This document shows, in pieces, positions 46,947 through 56,323 of a stretch of DNA of 64,000 bases (position 1 is its first letter; each line of letters begins with the position of its first letter). Position numbers and translations under genes: made by a program. The stretch comes from Lachnospiraceae bacterium (GTDB lineage Bacteria > Bacillota > Clostridia > Lachnospirales > Lachnospiraceae), in the NCBI GenBank assembly GCA_910574745.1, contig CAJTCE010000003.1, forward strand, positions 159,134-223,133. The letters are read 5' to 3'. Below the pieces are notes generated by a model. That model was not told where the DNA came from, made no database searches, and worked only from the letters and a program-made list of their open reading frames with translations.

Positions 46947-49010
46947 TCATTCCCCGAAAGCCTCGTTGAGCATTTCCGTTCCGGACAGCACAAATCTGCC
47001 CTTTTCTATAATGGAAATCTCCTCTCCCTCACTCGTCACACCGTATAAACGACCCAGCTCGTCATAGGGAATCGTAATATCCGTGTGGCATTGGAAATAG
47101 GCTTTATCCTTATTTTCTTCATCCTTCCTGAGTATGGATATTTCGTTGTCCCTGGCTGCGATTTCCTTGCCGTCGGGATTGAATACCGCCACATCCTCTC
47201 CATGGGAATAGCAGGTATCCCCCACCGCAAAATGAGGTCCTGTCTTTTCCGCAATCAGAATAGGCAGCTTATCCTCTATGCCATATTTCCTTCCCATAAC
47301 ATAGGCTGTGGTATTGGTTCCTATGGCAAACTCTCCCATTGGGATAGAGTTATGATGCTGCAATACATGATCCTTTATATATTTCCGGTTCTGTTCCTTA
47401 TCCTCATAATTGGTACAGTCATAGGTTTCCACCATACCGTCCTTAAAGGTAATCTCCAGATTTTCATAGGATAAATCCCTTAAATAAACCTTTTTTACAT
47501 GGAGCACGCCTTCCGTTCCTTTTAATACGGGAGAAGTAAACACCTCTCCGACGGGAATATTCACATCCGCCACGCAATTTTCAAACTTCGTCATTTTATC
47601 CGGATTCTCCAGTTTACATAATTCAATCCTCAGATCGGTTCTGTTCCCGTTCATCCCCAGCACACGGACATACTCACATCTGTCAAGAGCATCGATCAAT
47701 ATCTGCTGCACGTTTTCATACTGCTCATAGGGAAGGGTATTTAAGGCTATGGTATCCTTCATAATTTCTCTGTAACGCTCTCCGATTTCCGGAATCGGGT
47801 AAGCAATGATGGTAAAGCTTCTTTCCTCTCCCGGTATATAGGCATTTACGATTTTTCCCATCTCCACGGCATAATTGACCGTCAGAAGCTGCTGTTTCTC
47901 ATTATATGTGCATGCTTCCGGCTTATCCTCAGGGAGAAAATTCTTTTCCCCAAATACCTCAATCCATGCCGGTCCCCCGTGCTTTGCCGAAATATCCTCA
48001 TATTTGATGTAGGCTTCCTTCAATACCTCCAGCTTCCGGTTGAGCAGTTTTTTATCAAGAAACAGTCCTTCATCCTCCCTGTGGTCATATTCAAACTGTC
48101 TGTTGGGGCTGCTGCTGTAATAGCCGTTTACCCCGGTTCCCCGCTTATGGAAAATGCTGTGGGAATTTCGCATCATGGTAGGCTTTAAGCCCATTTTCTC
48201 AAAATTTTCAACGGCTCTTTTCACTACCCTTTCAAATCCGATGGGATAAATGATATTTACCACTTTCTTTTTTGACAGATCCTTATTTCCTTTAATAAAT
48301 CCGATACGATAGCCTTCCGTATAGGTATCCGCCATTTTCCCGATTTCCTCTTCCGGCATTTCATTGAAAAGCTTTGCCGTTTCAATCTGGTTATCCGTAA
48401 TATATTCCCCATAACGGTACAAATAACTGATGTCGGACAAATCCGCTTCCATAATCAACCGGCAGGCAAAATCAAAGGAAGGCTCTACCTTCTCTCCCAC
48501 TCTTTTTTCTGTTTCCACATCCATATAATCATACAAAAACCAGTAACAGCATTCCCTGACACTTTCATAAAGTGTCTCTTCCTTCCATTCCTCCATGTAT
48601 TCTGTAAAAATACAGTATATTTCCACAAACCATTCCATGCGGATCAGAATCTCAGCCAGATCCTCCTCAGCGGCATAAGCCGGCAGGGAAAACATTTCCC
48701 CGTATACAAAGGAAAGAAGCCGTCCCCAGTTTTGTCCCATCCGTTCACTTGCATATGCAGGATTGGTATATGAGTTTACATAACTTTTCTCCAGCACTTC
48801 CCCGTACAGTCTTTGATTGGACTCTTCATTCCAGATATTCTCTGCTAAAAGCCCTGTTTCTTTCCTTCCCGCCGTTTTTTCATAAATCTCCGCAATTTCC
48901 AAAAGAAAAGAAGCCACCTGCACAAAGTAGCTTCCAAAGGGTTCCTTCAATTGCGGTTCTGATTTGATTTCTTTGATTCTTTCCACACATAAATTAAATC
49001 TTTCTTCCAT
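46947..49010 (-). CDS. M29-family aminopeptidase with long N-terminal extension
   Basis: A 687-residue protein. The C-terminal ~400 residues match metallo-aminopeptidase family M29 (VADVNIPVGEVFTSPV, the metal region EFAIGTNT, EKTGPHFAVGD followed by CYSHGED). Typical M29 enzymes are about 410 residues; here about 270 extra N-terminal residues form an acidic, helical domain with no recognised family (YSYLYRYGEY-like stretches and many Trp/Tyr). Related long forms occur in Lachnospiraceae. It probably trims cytosolic peptides. Its start touches the stop of the upstream small membrane gene. Confidence 0.85.
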   Translation of the reverse strand: MEERFNLCVERIKEIKSEPQLKEPFGSYFVQVASFLLEIAEIYEKTAGRKETGLLAENIWNEESNQRLYGEVLEKSYVNSYTNPAYASERMGQNWGRLLSFVYGEMFSLPAYAAEEDLAEILIRMEWFVEIYCIFTEYMEEWKEETLYESVRECCYWFLYDYMDVETEKRVGEKVEPSFDFACRLIMEADLSDISYLYRYGEYITDNQIETAKLFNEMPEEEIGKMADTYTEGYRIGFIKGNKDLSKKKVVNIIYPIGFERVVKRAVENFEKMGLKPTMMRNSHSIFHKRGTGVNGYYSSSPNRQFEYDHREDEGLFLDKKLLNRKLEVLKEAYIKYEDISAKHGGPAWIEVFGEKNFLPEDKPEACTYNEKQQLLTVNYAVEMGKIVNAYIPGEERSFTIIAYPIPEIGERYREIMKDTIALNTLPYEQYENVQQILIDALDRCEYVRVLGMNGNRTDLRIELCKLENPDKMTKFENCVADVNIPVGEVFTSPVLKGTEGVLHVKKVYLRDLSYENLEITFKDGMVETYDCTNYEDKEQNRKYIKDHVLQHHNSIPMGEFAIGTNTTAYVMGRKYGIEDKLPILIAEKTGPHFAVGDTCYSHGEDVAVFNPDGKEIAARDNEISILRKDEENKDKAYFQCHTDITIPYDELGRLYGVTSEGEEISIIEKGRFVLSGTEMLNEAFGE

Positions 49011-49330
49011 CAGATCCCATTCACTCCTAAATATAAAATAAATCCTACAAAAGCGATGACAAAGGTATTAAAAATCAGCCCTATATTGGGAAAAAAGTAA
49101 AATCTGTCCTTTTCCACGCGGGACATAATGCCGAGAACCTCTCCAATCAGGGAAAACAGCAGGGCAAAAACAACTGCCGCTCCCAGCTTGGGATTCATGG
49201 CGCCTTCTTCACTGTAGGATATGTATATAGCAAGACAGACGGACACAAAAGAAATGATCCCCAGCGCTGCGGATGCCTTTCCCCTGTCCGAATGGCTTTT
49301 ATTGGTAAACATATAGCCTTTTTTGCGCAT
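49010..49330 (-). CDS. Small three-TM membrane protein (DUF6142-like)
   Basis: A 106-residue protein with three hydrophobic segments (about residues 23-42, 50-71, 82-104) after a basic N-terminus (NKSHSDRGKASA). It resembles small Lachnospiraceae membrane proteins of the DUF6142 type; function unknown. The start could also be the Met at residue 7. Its stop codon overlaps the ATG of the aminopeptidase gene by one base, so the two are coupled. Confidence 0.6.
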   Translation of the reverse strand: MRKKGYMFTNKSHSDRGKASAALGIISFVSVCLAIYISYSEEGAMNPKLGAAVVFALLFSLIGEVLGIMSRVEKDRFYFFPNIGLIFNTFVIAFVGFILYLGVNGI

Positions 49331-49341
49331 TTTTTTATTCC

Positions 49342-49494
49342 TTAAAATATCAGTCGGGATTTGCCCGATAAAAGCTTCGCCCCGCTGATAATCAAAAGCA
49401 CCCCTGCTGCAATTCCCGCCGCAATTGTGATAACGCCGATTGTAATGTTTAATGCTCCGGAATTTGTCATAATCTTATAAACTTTTTCTTCCAT
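49342..49494 (-). CDS. Single-pass small membrane protein of 50 residues
   Basis: A short gene between pyrE and the DUF6142-like gene. The ATG at 49494 has a strong AAGGAGAG site 6-7 nt upstream; 50 codons follow to a TAA at 49342. The product begins MEEKVYKIMTNSGALN, has one long hydrophobic segment (about residues 17-37, Ile/Ala/Gly-rich) and a basic end (KLLSGKSRLIF). The good signal, the membrane segment and the tight spacing (18 nt to pyrE, 12 nt to the next gene) support a real gene. Function unknown. Confidence 0.65.
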   Translation of the reverse strand: MEEKVYKIMTNSGALNITIGVITIAAGIAAGVLLIISGAKLLSGKSRLIF

Positions 49495-49511
49495 ACCATC
49501 TCTCCTTTTTT

Positions 49512-50186
49512 CTATTTTACACCATACTGTTCATAATATGCATCAATTGCCGCCTTTAATGTATCATCAATATACACCTTACCATGATAAGGCTTATTAT
49601 ACAAATGCTCTACCACTTCCTCCATGGTTACAATGGCTGTGGTCTCCATTCCATAGGTTTCGGAAATTTCGGTAAGAGCGCTTTTTTCTCCCTGCCCTCT
49701 TTCGCACCTGTCCACGCTGACCACCAGACCGCATACCGTTACATCGCCCTGGGCCTTGATAATGGGAAGAGTCTCTCCGATGGAGGTTCCCGCGGTTGTA
49801 ACGTCTTCGATCAGCAGTACCTTATGGCCGTCTTCAATGGGACTCCCCAGAAGAATGCCCTTATCGCCGTGATCCTTGACTTCCTTTCTGTTGGAACAGT
49901 ATTTAATATCCTTTCCGTACAAATCACTGATAGCCATAGTCGCAGCTACAGTCAAGGGAATCCCTTTGTACGCCGGTCCGAACAGCACATCAAACTCCAG
50001 ACCGAATTTGTCATGGATAGCCTTGGCGTAATATTCTCCCAGCTTCTTTAGCTGCCCTCCGGTACGGTAGAATCCCGTATTGACAAAGAAGGGGGTCTTA
50101 CGTCCGCTTTTGGTAACGAAATCCCCGAATTTCAACACATTGCAGTCTACCATAAATTCTATAAATTCCTGTTTATATTGTTCCAT
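49512..50186 (-). CDS. pyrE: Orotate phosphoribosyltransferase
   Basis: A 224-residue enzyme converting orotate and PRPP to OMP. It has KFGDFVTKSGRKTPFF, the GPAYKGIPL loop and the PRPP-binding VLLIEDVTTAGTS. The start at 50186 (MEQYKQEF) is preferred, with AAGGAG upstream, over a Met at 50210. It lies downstream of pyrF on the same strand. Confidence 0.95.
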   Translation of the reverse strand: MEQYKQEFIEFMVDCNVLKFGDFVTKSGRKTPFFVNTGFYRTGGQLKKLGEYYAKAIHDKFGLEFDVLFGPAYKGIPLTVAATMAISDLYGKDIKYCSNRKEVKDHGDKGILLGSPIEDGHKVLLIEDVTTAGTSIGETLPIIKAQGDVTVCGLVVSVDRCERGQGEKSALTEISETYGMETTAIVTMEEVVEHLYNKPYHGKVYIDDTLKAAIDAYYEQYGVK

Positions 50187-50288
50187 TTTTTTCTCCTTCA
50201 TAACGGGCATTCTCGCCCTTATTTACTAAAGCCTGCAGGATATCTTCCTGCATTCTTCCCTTTTTCCGCCATGTCTTATGCACCTTGA

Positions 50289-51719
50289 TCATGCATGAGG
50301 AATATTGGTAAATTCTGAAATTTCCCTGCTTACAGTTACCAGATCATCCACCGACAGATCATGTACGTTGTTATGACCTGTAATCCTTGCAAAGGTCTTT
50401 AGTTCTTCTTTTGTTACATTCAGGTAATTTGCCACCCTCTGCGCCGCCTGCTCCACCTTAAGCCGTTCCCGAAGCTCTTGATTTTGCGTGGCAATCCCAA
50501 CAGGACAATTGCCCGAACCGCAGATCCGGTACTGCTGGCACGCAGCCGCTATCAGCGCCGCGCTTGCTACAGCTACTGCATCCGCACCCATGGCAAGAGC
50601 CTTTGCTACATCTGCGGATATGCGTAAACCGCCGGTAATCACAAGTGAAATATCGGAACGGATAGAATCCAGATACTTTCTTGCCCGGTACAACGCATAT
50701 ACCGTAGGGACAGTAGTTGCTTCCCGCAGAAACAAGGGACTGGAACCCGTTGCTCCGCCTCTTCCGTCAATGGTAATAAAATCCGGCTCCGCATAGGCAC
50801 AGTACTCTAAATCCCGCTCAATTCGTCCTGCGGCTATTTTAATGCCTATGGGCCTTCCGTCAGAACGGCTCCGCAACATCGAAACCATATCCTTTAAATC
50901 CTCTTTTGAATTTAACTCAGGGAATTTACTGGGGCTTTGCACATCCTCTCCCTGATTTTTCCCGCGCAGCCTTGCAATTTCCTCCGTTACCTTTTCTCCC
51001 GGCAGATGACCGCCCATTCCCGGCTTTGTACCCTGACCGATCTTGATTTCAATGGCATCCGCCCTGCGCAGATTTTCATCTGTCACGCTGTACTTATTGG
51101 GAATATATTCAAATATGTATTTGTACGCCGCTTCACGTTCTTCCGGCAGAATCCCGCCCTCGCCGCTGCACATGGCAGTTTTTGCCATTGCCGAGCCTTT
51201 TGCAAGGGAAACCTTGATCTCCCTGGATAATGCTCCAAAGGACATGTGGGAAACATACACAGGATTTTCCAGAATCATAGGCTTTTTGGCATGCTTACCG
51301 ATAACCGTCATAGTCGCTACGGGCTCTCCCTCATCAAGAGGCGGCGGATTCAGCTGCGCTCCCAAAAGAAGAATATCATCCCAGTCCGGCATGGACATCT
51401 TTGTCCCCATTGCACCGCTGATTGTCTTGCCCGATACTGCCATCTGATGAATCTCTTCCATATAGCGGCAGGATTCGTCTATACGGTAAAAGCTTTTATC
51501 ATAGCTCAAGTCCACAGATGAGTCTTTCCTGTTTTCATCCGGTTCTTTGTCTGCCTCCGCCACACTGTCAGCGGACTTATCCGCTTGCGTCATATCGGGC
51601 GTTTCCTTCGCAGCTTCTTCCCTGAATTTCTCTCCTGGCTGATGGCAGATGGGACATTCAGCCGGCGCCTGGTCGCCCTCACAAGTATAACCGCAAACTG
51701 TACAAACAAATTTCTTCAT
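50289..51719 (-). CDS. Rubredoxin-domain glutamate-synthase-like oxidoreductase
   Basis: A 476-residue protein. Residues 1-35 are a rubredoxin-like zinc/iron knuckle (CTVCGYTCEGDQAPAECPICHQPG). After an acidic linker, residues about 85-470 match the FMN/3Fe-4S domain of glutamate synthase (GAMGTKMSMPDWDD region, IKIGQGTKPGMGGHLPG, GRGGATGSSP, CGSGNCPVGIATQN). There is no glutaminase domain, so it probably works with ammonia or another partner, or has another role. The start at 51719 follows GGGAAAGG. Setting between pyrF and pyrE is unusual. Confidence 0.85.
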   Translation of the reverse strand: MKKFVCTVCGYTCEGDQAPAECPICHQPGEKFREEAAKETPDMTQADKSADSVAEADKEPDENRKDSSVDLSYDKSFYRIDESCRYMEEIHQMAVSGKTISGAMGTKMSMPDWDDILLLGAQLNPPPLDEGEPVATMTVIGKHAKKPMILENPVYVSHMSFGALSREIKVSLAKGSAMAKTAMCSGEGGILPEEREAAYKYIFEYIPNKYSVTDENLRRADAIEIKIGQGTKPGMGGHLPGEKVTEEIARLRGKNQGEDVQSPSKFPELNSKEDLKDMVSMLRSRSDGRPIGIKIAAGRIERDLEYCAYAEPDFITIDGRGGATGSSPLFLREATTVPTVYALYRARKYLDSIRSDISLVITGGLRISADVAKALAMGADAVAVASAALIAAACQQYRICGSGNCPVGIATQNQELRERLKVEQAAQRVANYLNVTKEELKTFARITGHNNVHDLSVDDLVTVSREISEFTNIPHA

Positions 51720-51810
51720 AGGCCTTTCCCGCTCCTTTCCCGTATCTTCATATTTAATCCAATGCTCTGCCCCAGACATAACCGTCCGGCACAGCCCATA
51801 CTCTTCATCC

Positions 51811-52734
51811 TTATCCCAAGGCCTGTGCAATATCTTCTTTCATATCCAGTACTGCCGCTCTGGAAGCATCCGCATAATTTTCCTCTGCAAACTTTTCCTT
51901 ATAGGCGTCGCTCTGATATGCGGCGATAATGCCTCTGGAAGAATTTACAATGGCTCCCAGTCCGTCTTTATTGAAGAAATGAGTCAAATCCTTGCCTTTG
52001 CCGCCCTGGGCTCCATACCCCGGCACCAGAATGTATGCCTTTGGCATAATGTCCCTCAGTACCTTTCCCATTTCCGGATAAGTAGCTCCCACTACAGCCC
52101 CTACATAGCTGTAAGCATCTCCCATAAGCTCTTTTCCCCATTCATCGACCATTTTGCCCACGTGCTCATACAAGGGCTTTCCGTCAATGATTCTGTCCTG
52201 GAATTCCCCGCTGCTGGGATTGGAAGTCTTGACTAATACAAAAATTCCCTTCTTTTCCTCTTTGCAGACATCTATAAAGGGTTTTACTCCATCAGAGCCT
52301 AAATAAGGATTGACCGTTACGAAATCTTCGTCAAATCCGTAATAGCTTTTGGAGCCTACCGCAACCTTTCCCAAATGTCCCACCGCATATGCGCTGGAGG
52401 TGGAACCGATATCCCCGCGCTTAATGTCTCCGATTACAAGCAGTCCTTTTTCCTTGCAATAGGAAACGGTTTTGGCGAAAGCGGAAAGTCCCGGAATTCC
52501 AAACTGCTCGTACATGGCAATCTGGGGCTTTACCGCCGGAACCAAATCGCAGACCGCATCCACAATTCCCTTATTAAACTGCCAGATTGCTTCAGCTGCC
52601 CCTTCCAGAGTCTCTCCAAACTGTTCAAAGGCTTTCTTTTTTATATGCTCCGGCACAAATTTTAGCATCGGATCCAAGCCTACCACAATGGGCGCTCCTG
52701 TTTTTTGAATTTTTGCTGTTAATTGATTGATCAT
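51811..52734 (-). CDS. pyrF: Orotidine 5'-phosphate decarboxylase (long form)
   Basis: A 307-residue enzyme of the group 2 type, which decarboxylates OMP to UMP. Motifs: VVGLDPML, LVIGDIKRGDIGSTS with the catalytic D-x-K-x-x-D, TVNPYLGSDG and GYGAQGGKGKD. The start at 52734 follows AGGAGAAGG; the frame is open upstream to 52809. The longer group 2 form is common in Clostridia. Confidence 0.95.
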   Translation of the reverse strand: MINQLTAKIQKTGAPIVVGLDPMLKFVPEHIKKKAFEQFGETLEGAAEAIWQFNKGIVDAVCDLVPAVKPQIAMYEQFGIPGLSAFAKTVSYCKEKGLLVIGDIKRGDIGSTSSAYAVGHLGKVAVGSKSYYGFDEDFVTVNPYLGSDGVKPFIDVCKEEKKGIFVLVKTSNPSSGEFQDRIIDGKPLYEHVGKMVDEWGKELMGDAYSYVGAVVGATYPEMGKVLRDIMPKAYILVPGYGAQGGKGKDLTHFFNKDGLGAIVNSSRGIIAAYQSDAYKEKFAEENYADASRAAVLDMKEDIAQALG

Positions 52735-52843
52735 GCTTCCTTCTCCTGTATTCATTCTTGCCATTAATATAAACTTTTTCTTAATCGAGCAGCTGTCCGG
52801 CATAGCCATAAGGCCTCAAAATCGCAGCGGCCGTCCCGCTCAG

Positions 52844-53896
52844 TTATCTGGTGCTTAAAAACACCGCTTCCCTCTGGGCCGCCTCATCATCGGGATAAGA
52901 TGAAAGATAAGCGTTCATAAGGGATTTTGCTTTTGCAAAGTCTCCTGCCCGTTCATATGCCACAATCTGGTTATAGCGCAGAGTCTGAGCCATGGATTGG
53001 TCTCCCAAAGCCAGTGCATCTTCAAAGGCACGGACTGCTTCATCATAGTTACCCGCTCCTAACTTACAGAGCCCCAGCTGATTATAAATACGGGCGTCCT
53101 CCGGCGCTTCCACAAGATATTCCGAATAGAGAATACCGGCGTAATTTCTGTCGCCTAACTGCTCGTAGGTTCTTCCCAGCATATATATAATCTCGCCCTT
53201 TTCCTTTTTAGCGGATTGCTTTGCAATCTCCAAGTGATTTCTGGCATTGTCATAATCCTCCAGATAAAAATAAACAACGCCCTGCTCATAGTCGCCTAAA
53301 TTCTTTTCCTCATCCAGCATCCGGGTCAGATATTCCCTGCCCTTTTCCTCATATCCGTTTCCCGCAAGCACCTCGTAAATATCAATCTTCATGCTATGGG
53401 AATCGGAGGTATTTGCTATAGCCTGCTCAAAATTGTTAATTCCGCCTTCGTAATCCCGGCCTTCTATCAGAATGCTGCCTCTCAAAAAGTATGCATTGCC
53501 GTTTTTCTTATCGCTTTCAATGATAGCATCCAAAAGCTTAACCGCTTCGTCAGCTTGTCCGCTTTTATACAACGCCGTCGCCATATAAAAATTAATATCC
53601 CTTTCCAGATTTCCCGCGAAAATACCGCCGTTGTCCAGCGCCCTTTCAAAAGCTGTTAAGGAATTCTCATAATCCGCCATTCCCAAATAAGTAATCCCAC
53701 ATCCCCTGTATGCCAGCTCCAGGTCTTCTCCCGATACAATAGCCTGTTCAAAGCACTGCAATGCCCCTTTATAATCGGACAACTCCACTGCCTCAAAGCC
53801 CGCCTTAATATTGGGCCCTTCTTTATGCCCGCAGCCTGCCGCCATTACTGAAACGCCTAACAGCAACCCCAAGAATAATCCTTTGTTTTTCTTCAT
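52844..53896 (-). CDS. TPR-repeat lipoprotein
   Basis: A 350-residue predicted lipoprotein with lipobox VMAAGC (Cys at about residue 22) followed by about eight tetratricopeptide repeats (for example ALQCFEQAI, SLTAFERALDNGG, AVRAFEDALALGD), covering nearly the whole chain. TPR lipoproteins act as scaffolds for protein complexes at the cell surface. The start at 53896 follows GGAGGACTT. An extended -10 promoter (TGCTATAAT, minus strand, -10 hexamer at 53923-53918) is close upstream, so the leader is very short. Confidence 0.85.
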   Translation of the reverse strand: MKKNKGLFLGLLLGVSVMAAGCGHKEGPNIKAGFEAVELSDYKGALQCFEQAIVSGEDLELAYRGCGITYLGMADYENSLTAFERALDNGGIFAGNLERDINFYMATALYKSGQADEAVKLLDAIIESDKKNGNAYFLRGSILIEGRDYEGGINNFEQAIANTSDSHSMKIDIYEVLAGNGYEEKGREYLTRMLDEEKNLGDYEQGVVYFYLEDYDNARNHLEIAKQSAKKEKGEIIYMLGRTYEQLGDRNYAGILYSEYLVEAPEDARIYNQLGLCKLGAGNYDEAVRAFEDALALGDQSMAQTLRYNQIVAYERAGDFAKAKSLMNAYLSSYPDDEAAQREAVFLSTR

Positions 53897-54267
53897 ATCA
53901 AGTCCTCCGACTGTTCTATTATAGCAAAAAAGGAACTTCAATAAAACAATTTCCTTAAATTTTATCTGCTAATATTTGTCCCCAACGGCTGTTTTTTTCA
54001 AAAAAATAAGTTTCCGCATCCGCTTGTTCATTTTTTCATACATCTGAGGCCAAAAAACAGCCAAATGTCGCAAAAAGTTATATGATAGGCATATAGTTAT
54101 GTAAACTCCAAGTATTTGGAATTGAAAGCAGTCACGTCTGTGTTAAGTATATCATTCATGTTACATTTACCATTTATCTGCATTTAAGCAGTTCCTCTGA
54201 TTTTTCAATTTTGGGTTTTCATCCACTCTTTTTATGCTGCTTTCCATAACGAAAAGAAAAGGACATC
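53897..54267. other. Intergenic stretch of 371 bp with no gene
   Basis: It lies between the TPR lipoprotein start and the LytTR regulator stop. Apart from the extended -10 promoter near 53920 I see no ORF with a ribosome binding site, no RNA gene and no strong hairpin in this AT-rich segment. Confidence 0.6.
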
Positions 54268-54993
54268 TTACATATCCTGTAAGGCGTCCTTGATTTTTTT
54301 CACGTAGCTTCTTCCCACTTCCAGCTGTCCCAGGCCTTCTCTTAATATCAGATACTGGTTAATTCCATCCAGTGACTGAATAAAATCCATATTGACGATA
54401 GTCCCCCTTGAACAGGGAACAAAGTCCTCATCAATCAGCTGCTGCATGGTATCGCTGCAGGTATGATAAGGAATATCCACGATTCCCTCTCTCGTATGAA
54501 TCAGCATCTGTCGTCTTTTATGTTCAATATAAATAATTTCGGAAACACGTATGGGATGAAAAACGCATCCGTTTTTAAAATAAACAAACCGCTTTTCCCT
54601 CTTCTGCATTTTGAAGCGCAGGGCGTCTTTAATCAGCACCTCCGCCGTCTCATAAGAAAAAGGCTTCTCCAGGTAGCCGTAACAATGAAGCTCCCTGAAT
54701 ACATGAAGACATTCGTCTGCCATGGGAGAAATCACAATAACCGGAACAAATGCATACTTGTCGAACTGCCTGATATCCTCAATAAACCTCAGACAGGATA
54801 TATCAATTAAAGGTTCTTTATTTAGAGCGGTGTCTGCAATAATCAACTCTATATCATGGGAAAGCACAGTCTGATAGGCATCCGCCAAAACTCCTGTTTG
54901 AAAAATACTGACGTTCCTTTTATACTTCAAAATGATATGATAAAGCTTATCCATAATAACATAATCAGATTCTATCAGCAGAATCTTTTTCAT
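54268..54993 (-). CDS. LytTR-family response regulator
   Basis: A 241-residue regulator. The N-terminal receiver-like domain has the acidic start (LLIESDYV), an Asp in LIIADTALN as the likely phosphate acceptor (about residue 55) and a conserved Lys in GYLEKPFSYE. The C-terminal LytTR DNA-binding domain (about 140-241) shows VSEIIYIEHKRRQMLIHT and FVPCSRGTIVNMDFI. Such regulators control bacteriocin, virulence or envelope genes. No sensor kinase is adjacent; it starts 7 nt after the XRE gene, so the two form an operon. Confidence 0.85.
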   Translation of the reverse strand: MKKILLIESDYVIMDKLYHIILKYKRNVSIFQTGVLADAYQTVLSHDIELIIADTALNKEPLIDISCLRFIEDIRQFDKYAFVPVIVISPMADECLHVFRELHCYGYLEKPFSYETAEVLIKDALRFKMQKREKRFVYFKNGCVFHPIRVSEIIYIEHKRRQMLIHTREGIVDIPYHTCSDTMQQLIDEDFVPCSRGTIVNMDFIQSLDGINQYLILREGLGQLEVGRSYVKKIKDALQDM

Positions 54994-55000
54994 GTCAAAA

Positions 55001-55405
55001 TTATTTATCCTCTAAATTCATTTTTTTCAAAAAATCTTCCAGACTGAAACCGGAATCGGGATAGATTACCTTTCTGGAAGTGGTAAAATATGCAATCAGC
55101 TTTATCATAATATTCATTTTTGCCGTTTCCGTGCAATTACATACCATATTCCAGACCTTTTCTTCGTTCTGGAAATCCCCGTATAAAAGATAGTCAGCTG
55201 AAATTCCGTAAATATAATTCAATTTCTCCAGCACATCTGTGGAAATATTATTTTCTCCACGTTCCAGCTTTTGATATCCTTCCCTGCTCATTCCGAGAGT
55301 CTCCGCAAACTGCTTCTGTGTAAGGCCCAGCAGCAAACGGACAGCTTTGATTCTTTCGGTCCGCTCTCTCTTTTTATCTTTTGTATTTTTCAATGTAATC
55401 ACCAT
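55001..55405 (-). CDS. XRE-family helix-turn-helix regulator
   Basis: A 134-residue protein with an N-terminal Cro/cI-type HTH (LLGLTQKQFAETLGMSREGYQKLERGENN, in parts, about residues 24-60) and a helical C-terminal region. It is co-oriented and nearly adjacent (7 bp) to the LytTR response regulator. It probably controls that pair or local genes; target unknown. The frame begins at an ATG at 55405; an ATT-rich stretch upstream holds no clear promoter. Confidence 0.8.
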   Translation of the reverse strand: MVITLKNTKDKKRERTERIKAVRLLLGLTQKQFAETLGMSREGYQKLERGENNISTDVLEKLNYIYGISADYLLYGDFQNEEKVWNMVCNCTETAKMNIMIKLIAYFTTSRKVIYPDSGFSLEDFLKKMNLEDK

Positions 55406-55728
55406 CTGCGCAAAACGCCCTTAATAACATCATGATACAAACCCCAAAATTCATTTGCCAGAATCCCAAAAGGGTTATGACACGCCTTATTAGTACGCTT
55501 TTTTCCGTTTTTTATACGCTGATTTCTATTTTTCAGTCTGAGGATTTCTATTTATCTGCAGCTTTATTTTTTTAACTTCATTTGCCGGCAAATTCATTTT
55601 TTATAAATTCACATCTCTATTTCCTGAAATTTTCATATAAAAAAGAAACCTCCCCTGCTTTGGAGAGATTTCCTCTTTCATATAATTATACTTCCTTATT
55701 CTACCGGACATATGACCGGAAACGCCTG
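55406..55728. other. Intergenic stretch of 323 bp
   Basis: This holds the terminator of the cytidylate-kinase-like gene (55645-55672) and, toward 55405, the unmarked upstream region of the XRE gene. I see no other feature or credible ORF. Confidence 0.6.
55645..55672 (-). terminator. Terminator of the cytidylate-kinase-like gene
   Basis: GAAACCTCCCC (55645-55655) and GGAGAGATTTC (55662-55672) form an 11-bp stem with two G-T pairs, followed on the minus strand by TTTTTTAT. Confidence 0.75.
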
Positions 55729-56313
55729 CTATTTCATGGCAAGATTGCAAATAGTGTCCACACAGGTTGCAATTCCCAGAGTAGAAGAGCTCAAAGAAAT
55801 ATCATAATATTCCGACATACCGAATTCCGTATTGGTATAATAGGTACAATATTTTTTTCTTGCCTTATCAATGGCGCGAATCTCGTCGCTGATTTTGGAT
55901 TCCGGCGTATCCGGCAGCTTTTCCTTCATATGCTCAAGACGCCAATAGGGAGTGGCATGAATGAACACATGAAGGCAATTGTCAAACTCCTTCAAAATCG
56001 TATTGGCGTTTCTTCCCAGGAGCACGCAGTTCCCTCTTTCCCCGATTCTCCTGATGACCTCTCTCTGTACCTCAAAAAGCTTTTCATTTAAAGGCTTGTT
56101 GTAAAAGTCAAAGAGGCTCTGGGCAAAGCCGAAATTAACCGGTACTTTTTCATCCCATTTTAAGATTCTTTCCACATCAATATTAGATTCTTTTGCTGCA
56201 CGGAGAATGATCGCCTTGTCATAAAACTCATATCCCAATCTCTTTGCCACCTGCGTACCGATCGCACTTCCCCCGGCGCCGAATTCACGGCTGATTGTAA
56301 TAATTTTTTTCAT
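55729..56313 (-). CDS. Cytidylate-kinase-like family protein
   Basis: A 194-residue P-loop protein of the Cytidylate_kin_2 family. SREFGAGGSAIGTQVA is the nucleotide-binding loop, YDKAIILRAA follows, then GRNANTIL and the Arg-rich DKARKKYCTYYT (a lid-like region). The end SSSTLGIATCVDTICN matches the family's NSSxLGI motif. These are common and often multi-copy in Lachnospiraceae; whether they phosphorylate CMP is unclear. It follows the amino acid ABC transporter genes by 10 bp, so it may be co-transcribed. Confidence 0.85.
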   Translation of the reverse strand: MKKIITISREFGAGGSAIGTQVAKRLGYEFYDKAIILRAAKESNIDVERILKWDEKVPVNFGFAQSLFDFYNKPLNEKLFEVQREVIRRIGERGNCVLLGRNANTILKEFDNCLHVFIHATPYWRLEHMKEKLPDTPESKISDEIRAIDKARKKYCTYYTNTEFGMSEYYDISLSSSTLGIATCVDTICNLAMK

Positions 56314-56323
56314 AGCCTTCCCC

